Origin: Neospora caninum Liverpool
Lineage: Eukaryota; Apicomplexa; Conoidasida; Eucoccidiorida; Sarcocystidae
NCBI RefSeq assembly: GCF_000208865.1
Contig: NC_018397.1
Location: 3,658,001 to 3,722,000, forward strand
Length of the DNA: 64,000 nucleotides
Direction of reading: 5' to 3'
In this document: in pieces, positions 1 to 11,234 of the stretch
Numbering within the stretch: position 1 is the stretch's first letter
How the letters are laid out: the number at the start of each line of letters is the position of its first letter
Notes under the pieces: generated by a model
What the model saw: only the letters and a program-made list of their open reading frames with translations
Databases searched by the model: none
Told to the model about the DNA's origin: nothing
Position numbers and translations under genes: made by a program

Positions 1-136
1 GGCGAAGCAGGAACGATTTTCGCCGACTCGAGAAGGGACTCGCAAGGAACGGTTCCTTGCGCAGGTCGCGTCCTGGGGAAATTTGGACCACGACAAAGTG
101 TCTGAGTTGCGGGTTTCTTCATACGAATGTGTTTAA
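1..136 (+). CDS. Possible 3' end of an upstream gene (edge-truncated, weak)
   Basis: A reading frame open from the left edge (first codon at base 2) runs 44 codons to a TAA at 134-136. Its composition (Arg, Glu, Ser, Val) could be coding, but a second frame is also open well beyond this point, so the call is weak. No family is recognised. It could equally be untranslated sequence. Confidence 0.2.
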   Translation, partial: AKQERFSPTREGTRKERFLAQVASWGNLDHDKVSELRVSSYECV

Positions 137-2588
137 ATTGTGGTTGCCCGTCTCCGCAAGCGGCGAGTGCATCGTATTCGCAACATGTTTTTGCTGTGTT
201 TGGAGTGTCGGTGCGTGACCACCGGCAGACAAATTAATTTTCAAAAAAAGACATTCCTTTCGGGCTCCAGCTTTTTCGCAACCCTGGAAAAACGCCGCAC
301 CATAGGGACCTTTAATCTCACGTTTCTCATCTGAGCGCATACCTTCAGTGCGAAAAAGCGCTCAGTTGCCTATGATGATACCTCATGCCGGTACGTCACG
401 CAAATTTGAGAACGAGACATGACCCACGATTGTTATTGCATCGATCGGAGACCGCGCGAGGTCATTCCCATGTAGAGAACAGGCGGATACTTTCGTGTAG
501 CGATGCACACTCATAGCATATATTTTTGTCTTGATACATCAGGGCAATGCGTAGTGTGCGTGTGTGAACGGCTAGTCCTTGAATCCTTACGAAACCTGTC
601 GGATGCTTCGAATTGTACTGCTGTACGGATACCGTAGATTATAGGGCAAAAGAAATGGTACGGAAAGCTGGATCTAGTCGCGCTGCTCATGGCTTTGGCA
701 CGACTAATACGGAGATCCATTTCTCCCATGAAACGGATGCAGCCGCATGTGCATTCCGTTATGTCTGTGGCACATTTTGCCGGGGGGGTGGACTGCAAGT
801 GTTTCTTTTAGCACCAGAAGAACCCACATGTAGGCTGCACGACATGCCTCCTCCCCATGTGTACGGAGAATGATGTGCACTATCAAACCATGTGAAGATA
901 GTCACTTTGAATTGCCGACGCGTGCCCGATCAATTCAGGCCGCGGTGGTCTGTCTGTTCACCGGCGTGTATCATGGCCGAAAGTTTGTCTCGTGGCAGAA
1001 AAGGCTAATGTGTGTCCAGAGGGAAAAGGCCGCATTGCCTCACACTCGCAGCAAGGTGTGCGGAGTCGAAAACATCCAGACACACGAAAATGATGCCCTG
1101 GACCCGGAAATGGGATCTGCGCAGGTCGGTCTCCAGAAAGACAGCATTTCTTTCTACCCACAAGCACGTCCCCGCCCTTTCCCCAATTTCTGCAGGCAGC
1201 GGCAAATGCTCGCTCTTTTCGTCATTCTCCGCCCACGGCAGAGTCGCTTCGAGCCGAGCCTCGCGACCGCCAGGGCACTATCACTCGCCTGATTCCCGAA
1301 AAAGACACTGCGACAAAAAATGGGGAACTCCGGAGTCTGACAAAGTTGTGCTGACTATTTTCCACGAGCGTATCTGCTCTCAGCAACTCTGCTGCGTGAT
1401 TCACGTTCCCCCACAAAAACTGGAATTCAGTTGGTGAACCGGCTTCCTTCAGTCCCGAGAAGACCTGATCGGATATGTTCCCTGAAACATGCCAGCAAAC
1501 AGCCATGCGCAGATGATATCGCCGCGATAGCCAAAGGCAACGACAAAGCGAGCATCCGAGCACCTCTCTTTACCGCAGAGGATGTGCAGGCTTTTCGCGT
1601 TCAGAGTGAAAAAAACAGCAGCAGAGCGCTCGCGTTTTTCGTTGTTGTTGCTAGAACACAGCGAAGCGACACCTACGCGACGAGCCACTAGCTGACCTCG
1701 GCATATCCCGGTGGGAATGAGACGGGAAGAAAGTTACACAGCATCGTTCTCGCTGGCATCCATGGGAAAAAACATTCTTGTCTTTTCTCCTGAAAAAAAA
1801 ACCGGTGGTTATCTGTCACGGAAGAATTTTTCTGGAACATAAATCCGCCTGAATGGCAAGTTTGTGCAAAGTGGGATGCGTGCCTAGCTGCTTTTTGGCT
1901 GTTTGAGGTCGCGTTGAGAAGCAGAGGCCTTTTGTCTTGAGCGGGGGTTCGTGCGTTTCTATCGGCTGCAGGATTGTGCGGTGTCTCGAAAAAGAGCACT
2001 GTTTGATCGTACACAGGAAAACAAACCGTCCTTTTCAACCTCCCCGTGTGTCTTCGTCTCCAGCGGGGAAATGCTCAGCTTATTTTTTCATCCCGGTAGT
2101 GGGCGCCGTGGCAGAACCTCGCTCTAGACACCTCGGCTGCGTTACCCGATGCTTCTGATCTGGCAGGCTGCGTTTGATCCGACGGCTTGAAACCTGCAAA
2201 GAAACGCTTTTCGAGAAAAAAGAAACTCCCACTGCCCCACCTCTTCAAAGTACAATCATCAGCGCCAAATGCCAACTCCTGCGGCCGCTCCTTGCTGAGC
2301 TTGATTGGTCTGCAGATCCTTTGTTTTTGTTTGAAACCCGCAGCATGCTCCACTTCTTCTTTGGGAAAAGCGCGGTCTTTTGAGGATAACCCAGAACCCC
2401 CAATGTGTGCAAGTCGAAAACTTTCTCAAGTGTGATCGAGGGCCGCTTCCGTCCGCAGTCCTATCGACGCAATCGCTGGCGTTGGAAGATCACGTACTTG
2501 TTGAGGAGGAGCCATCCGCTGGCTTCTCTGACCGCGGAAAACGGAGGAACGTCTTCTCCAGCCTCATTCAGTTAGGGGCGAGGGTAGA
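137..2588. other. Unassigned spacer upstream of the 215-residue gene
   Basis: About 2.4 kb without a recognisable gene. The open frames on both strands are short (at most about 140 codons), overlap one another and resemble no family I know. The right part presumably holds the promoter and 5' untranslated region of the gene beginning at 2589. Confidence 0.5.
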
Positions 2589-3236
2589 ATGAAAGAGAGC
2601 GATTTCACGCTTGTGGCGCCGCGGCAGCCACATGGCGCCTTGACGCAAACCCCAGGCGAGGCTCGCCGGCCGAGGCGACGGCCGCTGCTGTCTCTGCTCG
2701 CCGCTGTGATCAGTTTGGTCGTTTTCTGCATCTGCATCGAAGCGCCAACAGGAGTTGAGGCCGACATATGGAAAGAATTGAAATCCCAAAGGAAATTACT
2801 CAAGTCAGAGGAGAAATTAATGAAGAAATTTAGAAAGAAGCTGAGGAAGTATAACAAAAAAACCTCGTCCGGTTGGACTTCGTCCTCGAGGACAAAAGCA
2901 AAAATGAAGGCGGCAAAGTATGTGGGAAAGTTGAAACAGCAAATGCTGGTTGTCAAGGAAAATGTGATGAAGCTCCAGTCGAAGATGGGAAAGGCTAAAG
3001 AAGAACTAAAGCATCTGTCGGGGAGGAAACAGAGGAAGAAACAAAAGAAGATCGATGAAGCGCAAGAGAGGTTGGTAAAAACGTCGGCGGAGTATAAAAA
3101 AGCGATTTCAGAGCTGCAAAATACCGGAGAAAATATAGACGATCTCACCTTACCTACGATTAGCAGTGGTGGCGATTATGAAGAGGAGGGTGACGGATCG
3201 TCAGACGACGATCGCGACGTCCGAAAAAAATCATGA
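2589..3236 (+). CDS. Lys-rich coiled-coil protein with signal anchor, candidate secreted protein
   Basis: Single-exon gene for 215 residues; family not recognised. Residues 1-30 are polar with an Arg cluster (RRPRRR). A hydrophobic stretch at about 31-52 (PLLSLLAAVISLVVFCICI) looks like a recessed signal peptide or signal anchor. Residues about 58-170 are strongly Lys/Glu/Gln-rich with few helix breakers, as expected for a long charged coiled coil. The last 35 residues are acidic (EEEGDGSSDDDRD) and end in a basic KKS. Intronless, Lys-rich coiled-coil proteins with a recessed signal are common among coccidian dense-granule proteins, but that role is an inference. I see no RRL-type ASP5 cleavage motif after the hydrophobic stretch. 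The start context (gtagaATGAA) is acceptable and the frame is uninterrupted. Confidence 0.7.
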   Translation: MKESDFTLVAPRQPHGALTQTPGEARRPRRRPLLSLLAAVISLVVFCICIEAPTGVEADIWKELKSQRKLLKSEEKLMKKFRKKLRKYNKKTSSGWTSSSRTKAKMKAAKYVGKLKQQMLVVKENVMKLQSKMGKAKEELKHLSGRKQRKKQKKIDEAQERLVKTSAEYKKAISELQNTGENIDDLTLPTISSGGDYEEEGDGSSDDDRDVRKKS

Positions 3237-6014
3237 GCATTTCTGATGATCAGAGGCTGGGATACCCGCACGTTTTCTAAGTAGAGAGCGCAATCGTTGC
3301 ACGTCTTGCAGGAATGGAGGCCGGAATTCATTTGACAGAAGGCAACATCAGGTCTCTAGAGTACGGAGTAATCTTCGCCAACTTCGTTGGACATTTGCGT
3401 CTTCTCACGATTGGAACGGGATTTCTAGATCGGCCCAGGAACAGACCGCCTGTTCAGCTCCGTATAGCGTTTGAGTTTTGACCGACTCCTCGGGGTCTGG
3501 CACCAAGCTCCTCTCTGAAAGCACGAATATGCCCGAATTTCATGGATTTCGCGACGATTATTCTCTGATTCAATGAAATCGGTGGTTGAGACTCGTCGTA
3601 GCGTTTCGGGTGACAACAGTCTTGCTGAGGAGCTGTTCTCATATCGCTGGCATGATATACAGGTGTTTACCCCTTTTTTACACTGGAGCTGTTGCTGAGC
3701 GAAAGAGTACTGGTATCCTGCGCGTGTGTAAAATGTGTTTCAAGAGACCTCGGTTGCGTGCGAGGGGCTTTCTACGGTCCGTGGAACCTGAGTGTCAAGA
3801 ATCGCGTGGGGTGGTACGGAGGAGCCTCAGAAGGTGTCTGCTAAGGGAAAAGTGTTAGAGAGACACTTCACTTTCCCCTTCTTTCTGCTATTACCCAATT
3901 TTTTTTAAATGGTGCCGTGTCGGCCACGAAAGAGACGATAAGGAAACTAATGCTTGCAGCCTGGCGTTTTCGTCGTGCACACTGCGTTGAAGCCCGTCCG
4001 AAGTGCTGCACATAGCCCGATGAAACTGTTACCACCAACACAGGCAAAGGTAAGCCCTCTTTCCGAAATCCAAGCCACAGGCTAACTCGTGGTATTTCAT
4101 TTCCAGCAACTTCTCATGTCTCTTCGGCACACGGGCGTCGGTGTTTCTCCGAGTGTATGCCACTCAGGCCAGCGCAAAATCGTAGCTTAAGGAAACTGGC
4201 CCGTATCACAACACAATCTGCACGGTTTAGGAGACGTACTCTACCAGGGTCTTTCTTCTCTCGCCGTCTTGAAGCGTCACGGCGGCAATCTGTAGATTCG
4301 CCATTACCAAGCATTGGTCACCGACTGCATACGGCAATGCCAAGGGCAGTGTACGTACATTGGTACGGCCTGAGAGCACGTTGAGGATGGAGGGGAAAGT
4401 CGTCAAACACAGAAATTCGACAGTAGCGCACGCGCTTTGGCGATTTCTTCTCCTGCTGCCTCGTTGAGTCAATTACACTAGGGGATCTAGGACCCAACGG
4501 TGGACAAATACACTAGGACTCACCCTGATCAAAAGGCAACTCACCAGGACCTCAAAAAGTTTGAAAGAATAACGCCAGTCGCTCACAGAAGAAGAGTCCC
4601 CGAAACCTAACGGGGGAAAAATGGCATGAAGCACGCAAACAACCGCCATGTGCAGCGCATCTGTCGGTGTTTTTTCGTGACCGTATCGGTTCCCCTCATC
4701 ACGATATTTGCACTGGTGAGGCGTATCTGATGTCTTGGTTTCCGAGGAGTCTTCCGCCTACAGATTCTTTAGAAATGGAGATGCGAACGCGTCGAAGCTG
4801 GCACTTGCAATGTGCTGGAAAAATCGTAGAGGACGGGAGGGAGCACGGCAACTCCAGTAGAGAGTCCTGTCTTGCGCGCGGGCGGTCAGGATGGCATGCA
4901 CTGAGCTCCACTGATTGCTTCTGATTCAATCCCGAACTGTTCAGAGATTCACACATGTCGCCGTTTCCGGGAGGTCGGTTCCCCTAACAGATAATAGAGC
5001 CTGGTCGATTTTTTCCTGAGAATTTCACAGACACGCCGCCCACTTTCGTGCCGGTCGGTCGTTGCGGATACAGATGCGCAGAAATCGCAGCATTATTGCT
5101 CGCCGTGTTGCGGAGAAGGTTCTCGTCCTCAAGGTTGTCTTTTGCATGTTTCCATCAACTGACTCATTGCAAGACTGCCTAAATGATTTCAGGCGCCGTT
5201 ATCCTCAGATTCTCGAACGACACGACGGATGTTATCTGGTTCCTAGGATTTTAACGAAAAGCTTTGCCCGCCGTAGTGACTCTGAGCCTCCCCCGTAGCG
5301 ATTCTGAGACAGCCATGTCTTTCTTTCCTATTGTCCAACAGCATTCCGTTTTGCGCAACCGTTTACCGACCTTTTTTTCCGATTGAGCAACCGAGAAACA
5401 GTACGGCTCTCTAAGCTTTTCGTTCTGGGTGTTCTCCCTTACCCTTTTTTGCGTCTATGCTGTGTCCGCTCGACGGGCGTGTGTGCTCTCAACCAGTCAC
5501 CATGTGACAAAAAAGCGTTCCTCTGTCGTTCCGTTCGATACACATTCTGTGTTTGACACTCATCTTCAAACCATGGTAGCCTCTTGTGCTTGAGTAGAGG
5601 GCAAGTTTCTCTTCCCAGTTACCTCCCACCTCTTTAACTCCAAGGCTCTACGTGAGGCACGGATCGTAGAAGCAAAACAAGTTGGCGTGCGTCTGTGATG
5701 CCACGCTCGTATCCGAGGTGTTGTCCACAGGATGATTTTTTCCCAGAAGCCTGCGTCCTCGTCAAGCTCTTGTTTCCGGACCCAGAGCTTCACGTTTCAC
5801 TGCCCAGGTGTCCCTTCTCTTTTGGCTCTGTTCCGAGCCGCCCCGCTGGGAGACATCTGAAGAGAAATGCGAAATTTTTAAGAGGGAACCTTGTGGCGGC
5901 TCGGAACCGCGTGGCTCTCAGTTCGTGCACCACTTGACCCGCGGGCAGGAGACGCGTTTCAGGGGAAGAGGCGCGTTTTCCCATCAAAACACGTTTTTTA
6001 TCAGCGCCCTATCC

Positions 6015-6045
<31 letters not shown>

Positions 6046-6275
6046 ACGCACAAAGGCAGCCGATTTCTCCAGTTCAACATGGCTACGCTTAGCTCCACAC
6101 AGATCCAATGCAAGTGGCTCGACGTCCGGAATCCCGACACGTAGCCCCTCGCTTGCTTAGGTTCTGAGTCCAGAAAGGTGCTACCTTCTGCGCATTTGCA
6201 ATCTCGCGGATTCGCCTCCCTCCCACTCCGCTTTACCGGAGTTCTGGCCCCAAGCTCTTTCTGTCTCGTCTTCTC
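3237..6275. other. Gene-poor spacer
   Basis: About 3 kb with only short, overlapping, low-information open frames on both strands. It contains a homopolymer C run followed by a CA run near 6010-6050. No splice-linked exon set or recognisable domain was found. Confidence 0.5.
6010..6049. repeat. Poly-C tract followed by (CA)n
   Basis: About twenty consecutive C residues run directly into about ten CA units. Such a tract is prone to length change and to sequencing error. Confidence 0.9.
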
Positions 6276-6338
6276 TTGCGCTCTCCCCGCCTTCTCTGTC
6301 TCCTTTCCGGCTCTTCGCTTCAGCCCCCGGCTGAGACG

Positions 6339-7727
6339 ATGGTAACCGCGCCCTGGAGGCGAGAGCGCGTCCGAGGCTCTCTGGCGTCTTCGACGGGCCT
6401 TCGCAAGGCTTCGACTCAGTGCCAAAGTGTCCTCGTATCCGAATGGCTCGCCAACAAGCTCATCCGAAGGTCAGCACTTTTTCCAGTCTTTCCTTGTCAA
6501 CCGTTTGGTTTCCCGCGCACACCTGCCACGAGAATCCCTTGAGGCCTTCGACGCGTTGCTCTGTGTACGTGGCGCCCCGCTCTGCTCTCGGAAGGTCTCA
6601 AACACTTCACGCCGTCGTGTCTCCATCTGTGCTTTGCCGCCGCCAGATATGCCTCGTCCTTCTTCCTCCGTGAAGCGTTTTTAAACATTTGAAATAGGAT
6701 GACAGGTGCACAAGCGCGTCTTCATGCCTTCACGTATATCCGGGTGTCGGTGGACGCGCCACTAGATCTGCAAGAGTGCACAGATGGCAAAACACGCGCG
6801 CGTCGATGCGGCCGGTGTATGCACACTAAAGCATACCGTCGCTGTGTCTTCGTTTTGGTTCGATTTGTCAGTTCCTGAAGCGCAAACTTAGTCATCTCCG
6901 CAGCTTTCCAATCCGGTCCCTGTCGCCTTCTCCCCGACACCCCAGTCTCTTGTTTCTCTACCTCTGAGTGTCCATTTCAAACCGAAGGAACGCATTTGCA
7001 TGCATCTTTTGGTCACCTTACACGTATAAGCATTGACACACCGGTCGGCCGTTTGCCTCAGAAAAAGACTCCTAAAAATGCATGACCTGCTGAACCACGT
7101 GAACTCGAGTTTTGCGGCGCCTGAGACTGACGTGCCCGGTGAGTTTTTGAATTTCTGCCAAAGTTTGTTTCTTCTCGCTGACGCAGATATCTCGAGGCCT
7201 TCACGGAACAGACTTGGCCAGCCGTTGTCAAATGGTGAGGAGACAAGAAACCGACAGGGAGAGTAGCCGTAGGTAGACGCAGAGAACAGGGGCGGGAGAG
7301 GCGGAGAGTACGGAAACACAAGATGAGACTTTGTGGAGGAATGCATGCCTCGGAAAGGAACAGAGAAAAGCAGCGGCCGGTCTGAGAGAAGCGGAGGATC
7401 TTGGCGGTCAGGAGTCTCTGATAACCTCCTCACGATCGAGGTTGAGGGGGACCTAGGCTGGCGAAAGAGTTTTCAGTCCAATCCCGGCGCCGCAAACTAA
7501 CGAGACTCGCGCTGTTTCGCGTGGCGCCTTGGGGTTGCAGAATCTCCAGCAATGCTTTATCTCGCGCAGATGTTTCTTCGTCGCACTCGAAGCGCGATTT
7601 GTGTCCTCGGTGTCTTTGTTTCGACAGGACTTTCGTCCTTGGCGTTTTGTCTCTCAAGAACTCGGGCATTCCTTTCCACAGTCTCTCCGTCGAGGACCTA
7701 GTTGACATTGTCAATCGTAGGTAGCTT
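6339..7727 (+). other. Unresolved stretch with possible small exons
   Basis: Several short open stretches are bounded by splice-like sites. They are an ATG-led stretch at about 6339-6467 before a GTCAGC, an in-frame stretch at about 6430-6591 ending in CGGAAG|GTCTCA, a stretch at about 7065-7139 before GTGAGT, a stretch at about 7188-7233 between CAG and GTGAGG, and a stretch at about 7629-7727 that starts after TTTCGACAG and ends in TAG. The last one encodes a sensible peptide containing SVEDLVDIVNR. I could not join them in one consistent phase and recognise no family, so this is offered as a possible small multi-exon gene only. Confidence 0.25.
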
Positions 7728-8669
7728 CCTGGTTGATTCACGCTCTTTTCGCTTTTTTGCGTTTTCTGCGTGGTCTCTTTCCTACGCTCCGTCGCCTCGC
7801 GTGAGCCGCCGTCCTTCCGGCTTCGCCCTCGACGTCTTTCCTCCTGCTGCATTTTGCACCTGCTTTCCCTCCCTTCCTCTCCCTGTTGCCGCGAGACTGA
7901 ATGCCTCGTGTTTTGCGTTTCGCGTCGGCGTGTCGCGGATTCAACCAGGGTCGCTCTGTTTTGTGTCCCGCGTCTGTCGGTCTTTCCTTGTTTCCAGAAA
8001 ACGGCTACTCGAGTCTCACGCCAGCTCAGCGGCTCGTCCCTCTCCAGTGGGCAACGTCGACGCCCTCGCGTTCGGAGCCGCGAGAAGATTCTGTCTCTCC
8101 AGCGCCTCGCTGTCGAGACGGCGCGGCCGGTGTCTCCACAGCTGACGCGACGGCCGCGTCCGGCGGCGCATGCAGAAAAAGAGTCACTTTTTCTCGCCAG
8201 CTCGCAGGCTCGCCAGGACACTCCGCCTCCGCTGTCGCCAGAAAACCGAGCAGCGACTGGCGAGCCGGAGACCCGGCGGTTTTTGTGCCTCCGAGAGCCG
8301 CTCCAATCTCGTAAGAAAATGGAAGGCGGCCCCGCCGAGTCAATGACTCCCAAGTGGAATGCAAATGAAAGCAACAAGGCGTCGCCTGTGGGAAAAGGTG
8401 GCTAACCGCAAACTAACTTCGTCCCGATGTGTGTATATTATTTTGGTATATGGAAGTCTTTGCATGTGTGTATCTGTCTTTTCCGTCAGTCTATATATCT
8501 TTATCCGTCCCTGTCGAGGTCTGTGTATCGAAGTCTGCATCTATCTGTCTATATCAGACTGTGTATCCATCCGTGTCTATCTGTATCTATGTCTATCTGT
8601 AGATGCACACTTACGTACATCGGGAAAGCCTTCACGGGGGAAGACGCATGCAGAGTTCTGCCCGTGTCG
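7728..8669. other. Spacer and probable 5' untranslated region of the 695-residue gene
   Basis: Pyrimidine-rich sequence with open frames on both strands, including an Arg-rich 315-codon frame on the minus strand that I judge spurious. From about 8480 to 8600 there is a degenerate tetranucleotide tract of TCTG/TCTA/TCCG units, probably transcribed leader. It keeps the gene's frame open upstream but encodes an implausible peptide. Confidence 0.45.
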
Positions 8670-10757
8670 ATGAAGCCTGTCTTGTCCCTGTGTCTTTGCG
8701 TGCTTTGCTTCAGCTCGCTGCCGGAAGCGCCCGCTGGCTTCTCGTCCGCTCCAGAAACGTATCCCTCCTGGTGGGGGGACTCGGCGTTTCCACCTCGGGC
8801 GAACTGTCCGTACACCGCAGCGGCGCTGGGTCCACGCCTTGCGCCTCCCTCACTTTCGTCTCCGCGGGGGGCTCCTCTTTCCTCAGCCTCAGGAGAGGAG
8901 CCTCCCGCGGCCTCCGCGCGGCTCTCGGCTGTACATACACCCCATGCGTCCTGTGTCTGTGGGGCGCAGGAAAATCGCCTGGTCTCTTCCCGACCCGACT
9001 TCGAGCCGGATGGAGCAACTGCGACTCCAAAGTTCGGGTGTTTTGCAGGTTTAAAGACAAGGGGAGAACTCGACGCACCGTTTTGCTCGGCGTTCCCGCC
9101 CTCTGTTGCTCTTTCTCCTTCTTGTCTCCCCTGCGCCCTGCCTGGTTCCCACCCGTCGTCTTCCAAGTTTCCTCGGGGTGCGGCGGGCCTCGCCGGGGCC
9201 GGTTCGAGGCTGCAGGCTGCCCCGAAACCTGCGCATGGCAGCAGTCCCCCATCTGGCTCTGCAAATCCCCGTCTCACTCCTAGGTCGCATGACGAGACGC
9301 CGTCCCTTTCTTCGCTTTCTCCCTGCCGACCCGCTGCACGAGCGCTGCCTGCAGAGCGCAGGCGATCACATGCGGCGCGGCTCAAGCAAAGAAATCTGCA
9401 TGCGTCTCGCCCCGCGCCAAGACCCCTTCCGCCCATCGATGGCTTCCAGGCGTTCCGGCCTGCGCAGGAAGCGCGGTGGGTTTGTACACTGCGGCCCAGC
9501 TCGCACAGGCACCTCCCGCCGCCGTCGCCTCGCACGACCTCGGCGCGCGAGAGGGGAATTTCGTGCAGTTCGCGGATGCATGCGCAGGCGCCGCTATGGG
9601 AGGGCGGCGGAGTTGAAGCGTGCGAATCGTTTGGCAACGCAGAAGAGAAGCACTCGGCGTTGCCGCCCTGGGGACTCGAGACGCCGTTTCTCGTGGGGAC
9701 AGAGGAGCCGAGCCTGTCCGCGCCCCCGAGAGACAGTCCACGCCCGAGGGACAGTGGCGAGGACGCCGCCATCGCGCATGCAGTCGAGACAGCGCGTGCA
9801 GCGGCGACTCCGTTTCGGAGAGCATTCCAAGAAGAGACATTTGAGGATCTCCCCGAAGGCAGTCCGAAGCTGGCCTGCTCATCGTACTTTGAAGCGGCTC
9901 TCGCGGCGTATTCAGAGAATCCGGGTGGACGTATACCCGGCGGTCACCCGGAAGGCGGGTCTCCCCGAGCGCGGGTTGCATGCAGTTGGGAAATCGACGT
10001 CCACGGGCGGTCGAAGCGCGCGGACAAGAACGCTTCCTTGGCTTGTTTTCCTGGAGGGTCGGAAATGCGATTTGGACGGGGGTCGTTTGGGGCCAGAAAC
10101 CCTATTTCTCTGGCCGAGGTGTCGGGCGGCCTCGGCTCACGCCCAAGGGTGCATGCAGCCCCGAGCGCCTCTTCCGAGGTGGAGGAACTGAATTCGTCGC
10201 CGAGAAGCGCCGCGAGAGAGTCGCGCACAGACAGCGAGACGCTGTCGTCGCTCTCTCTCGACCGCGTGGCCTTCTCGCCCTCTGGAGTTGCGGCTCGAGG
10301 CCTCACTGCCGCGGATGTCTCCTTCGCGCCGCTGCCGCATCCCGGAGGCGAGCGTCTCGCGCTCTCCGGCGACGAAGTCGCTTTCGAGGGGCGAGGAAAC
10401 TCCTCACCTGGAGTTGAGGGCGAGAGACGGCGGGCTGTGCAGGAGGCGTCGCCTCTGAGGGAAAGCTTTTTGAGTAGCGAGAGCTCCTTTCGAGAGGCCG
10501 GCCGCCCTGCGGCCGACCGGAGCCCCGAAGTGGAGGGAAGACTTACGCGAAGACAAACTGAGTTGTGGCGAGAGAAGGAATCTGCAGCCATCAAAGATCT
10601 CCTCGAGGTGTACTGGGGCGAGGCAGAGCAAATCGAGAAGGGAGAAAGCAAAGGAGACAGCGAGCTCGAAGACACTCAAGAAGCCACCTGCTTCGACTCG
10701 CCGGAAATCGCGTCTCCCGAGACCGAAAACCTCCCCATCGACTCTTCACCTGAATGA
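8670..10757 (+). CDS. Hypothetical Ala/Ser/Arg-rich protein with signal peptide
   Basis: Single-exon gene for 695 residues; family not recognised. The frame is open from 8427, but I place the start at the ATG at 8670. There the protein begins MKPVLSLCLCVLCFSSLPEA, a convincing cleavable signal peptide, while the upstream codons derive from a tetranucleotide tract. The rest is rich in Ser, Ala, Pro, Glu and Arg, has no hydrophobic segment long enough for a second membrane helix and no recognisable domain. The C-terminal 60 residues are acidic and end DSSPE. The exon carries several GCATGC words (near 8647, 9397, 9587, 9777, 9977 and 10150). Likely a secreted or vacuolar protein; nothing in the sequence indicates its function. 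Confidence 0.6.
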   Translation: MKPVLSLCLCVLCFSSLPEAPAGFSSAPETYPSWWGDSAFPPRANCPYTAAALGPRLAPPSLSSPRGAPLSSASGEEPPAASARLSAVHTPHASCVCGAQENRLVSSRPDFEPDGATATPKFGCFAGLKTRGELDAPFCSAFPPSVALSPSCLPCALPGSHPSSSKFPRGAAGLAGAGSRLQAAPKPAHGSSPPSGSANPRLTPRSHDETPSLSSLSPCRPAARALPAERRRSHAARLKQRNLHASRPAPRPLPPIDGFQAFRPAQEARWVCTLRPSSHRHLPPPSPRTTSARERGISCSSRMHAQAPLWEGGGVEACESFGNAEEKHSALPPWGLETPFLVGTEEPSLSAPPRDSPRPRDSGEDAAIAHAVETARAAATPFRRAFQEETFEDLPEGSPKLACSSYFEAALAAYSENPGGRIPGGHPEGGSPRARVACSWEIDVHGRSKRADKNASLACFPGGSEMRFGRGSFGARNPISLAEVSGGLGSRPRVHAAPSASSEVEELNSSPRSAARESRTDSETLSSLSLDRVAFSPSGVAARGLTAADVSFAPLPHPGGERLALSGDEVAFEGRGNSSPGVEGERRRAVQEASPLRESFLSSESSFREAGRPAADRSPEVEGRLTRRQTELWREKESAAIKDLLEVYWGEAEQIEKGESKGDSELEDTQEATCFDSPEIASPETENLPIDSSPE

Positions 10758-11216
10758 AAGTCGCCAGAAACGGAGGGTAAAACGGCCGCTTCGAGATGAC
10801 TGTCAAGACGCAGCAGCGAAAAATGGAAGAGTCTCGCGAAAAAAAAAACACTCCCTGTCCGTCTGTCGGCCGAACCCAAATTCTAGCCCGAAGTCTAGGG
10901 GCAAGGAAGCGACACGGATGCCCGCCGCTTGAGAGAACGAGAAGAAGAGAAAGACAATGGCATAAAGGACGAGAAGAGTTCCGGTTTTTCATGCGCGTCG
11001 AGGGCTTTTCTTGAACAAAAAACCTCGCTGTTTGTGTCTTAGGCACTTGCTTCTTTCGGTGCCGTGAGGGAGTGGAGGGGAAAGGAGGATGGGAACTGTA
11101 TTCGGAATGGAGAACGTGAATGACAACGCTGCATTGTCAGTCTCCGTTCCGTCAACTGTTTTCTCGGGCGTTTCTCTTGAATCGCGAAGAAGATGTATCT
11201 CGAAAGCAGAAACGCG

Positions 11217-11234
11217 CAGGTGTCTGTACACCTG
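11217..11234. repeat. GGTGT-N4-ACACC palindrome, extended to 7-bp arms
   Basis: Reads CAGGTGT-CTGT-ACACCTG, giving perfect 7-bp arms around a 4-base spacer. It is the longest-armed copy of the dispersed motif. Confidence 0.9.

Noticed and set aside
7430..8377. 315-codon minus-strand frame, Arg-rich
   Set aside because: Composition is that of a shadow of pyrimidine-rich plus-strand sequence. There is no domain, and it overlaps comparable plus-strand frames.
8427..8669. Upstream in-frame extension of the 695-residue gene
   Set aside because: It is translated from a degenerate TCTG/TCTA tract, and the ATG at 8670 begins a clear signal peptide.
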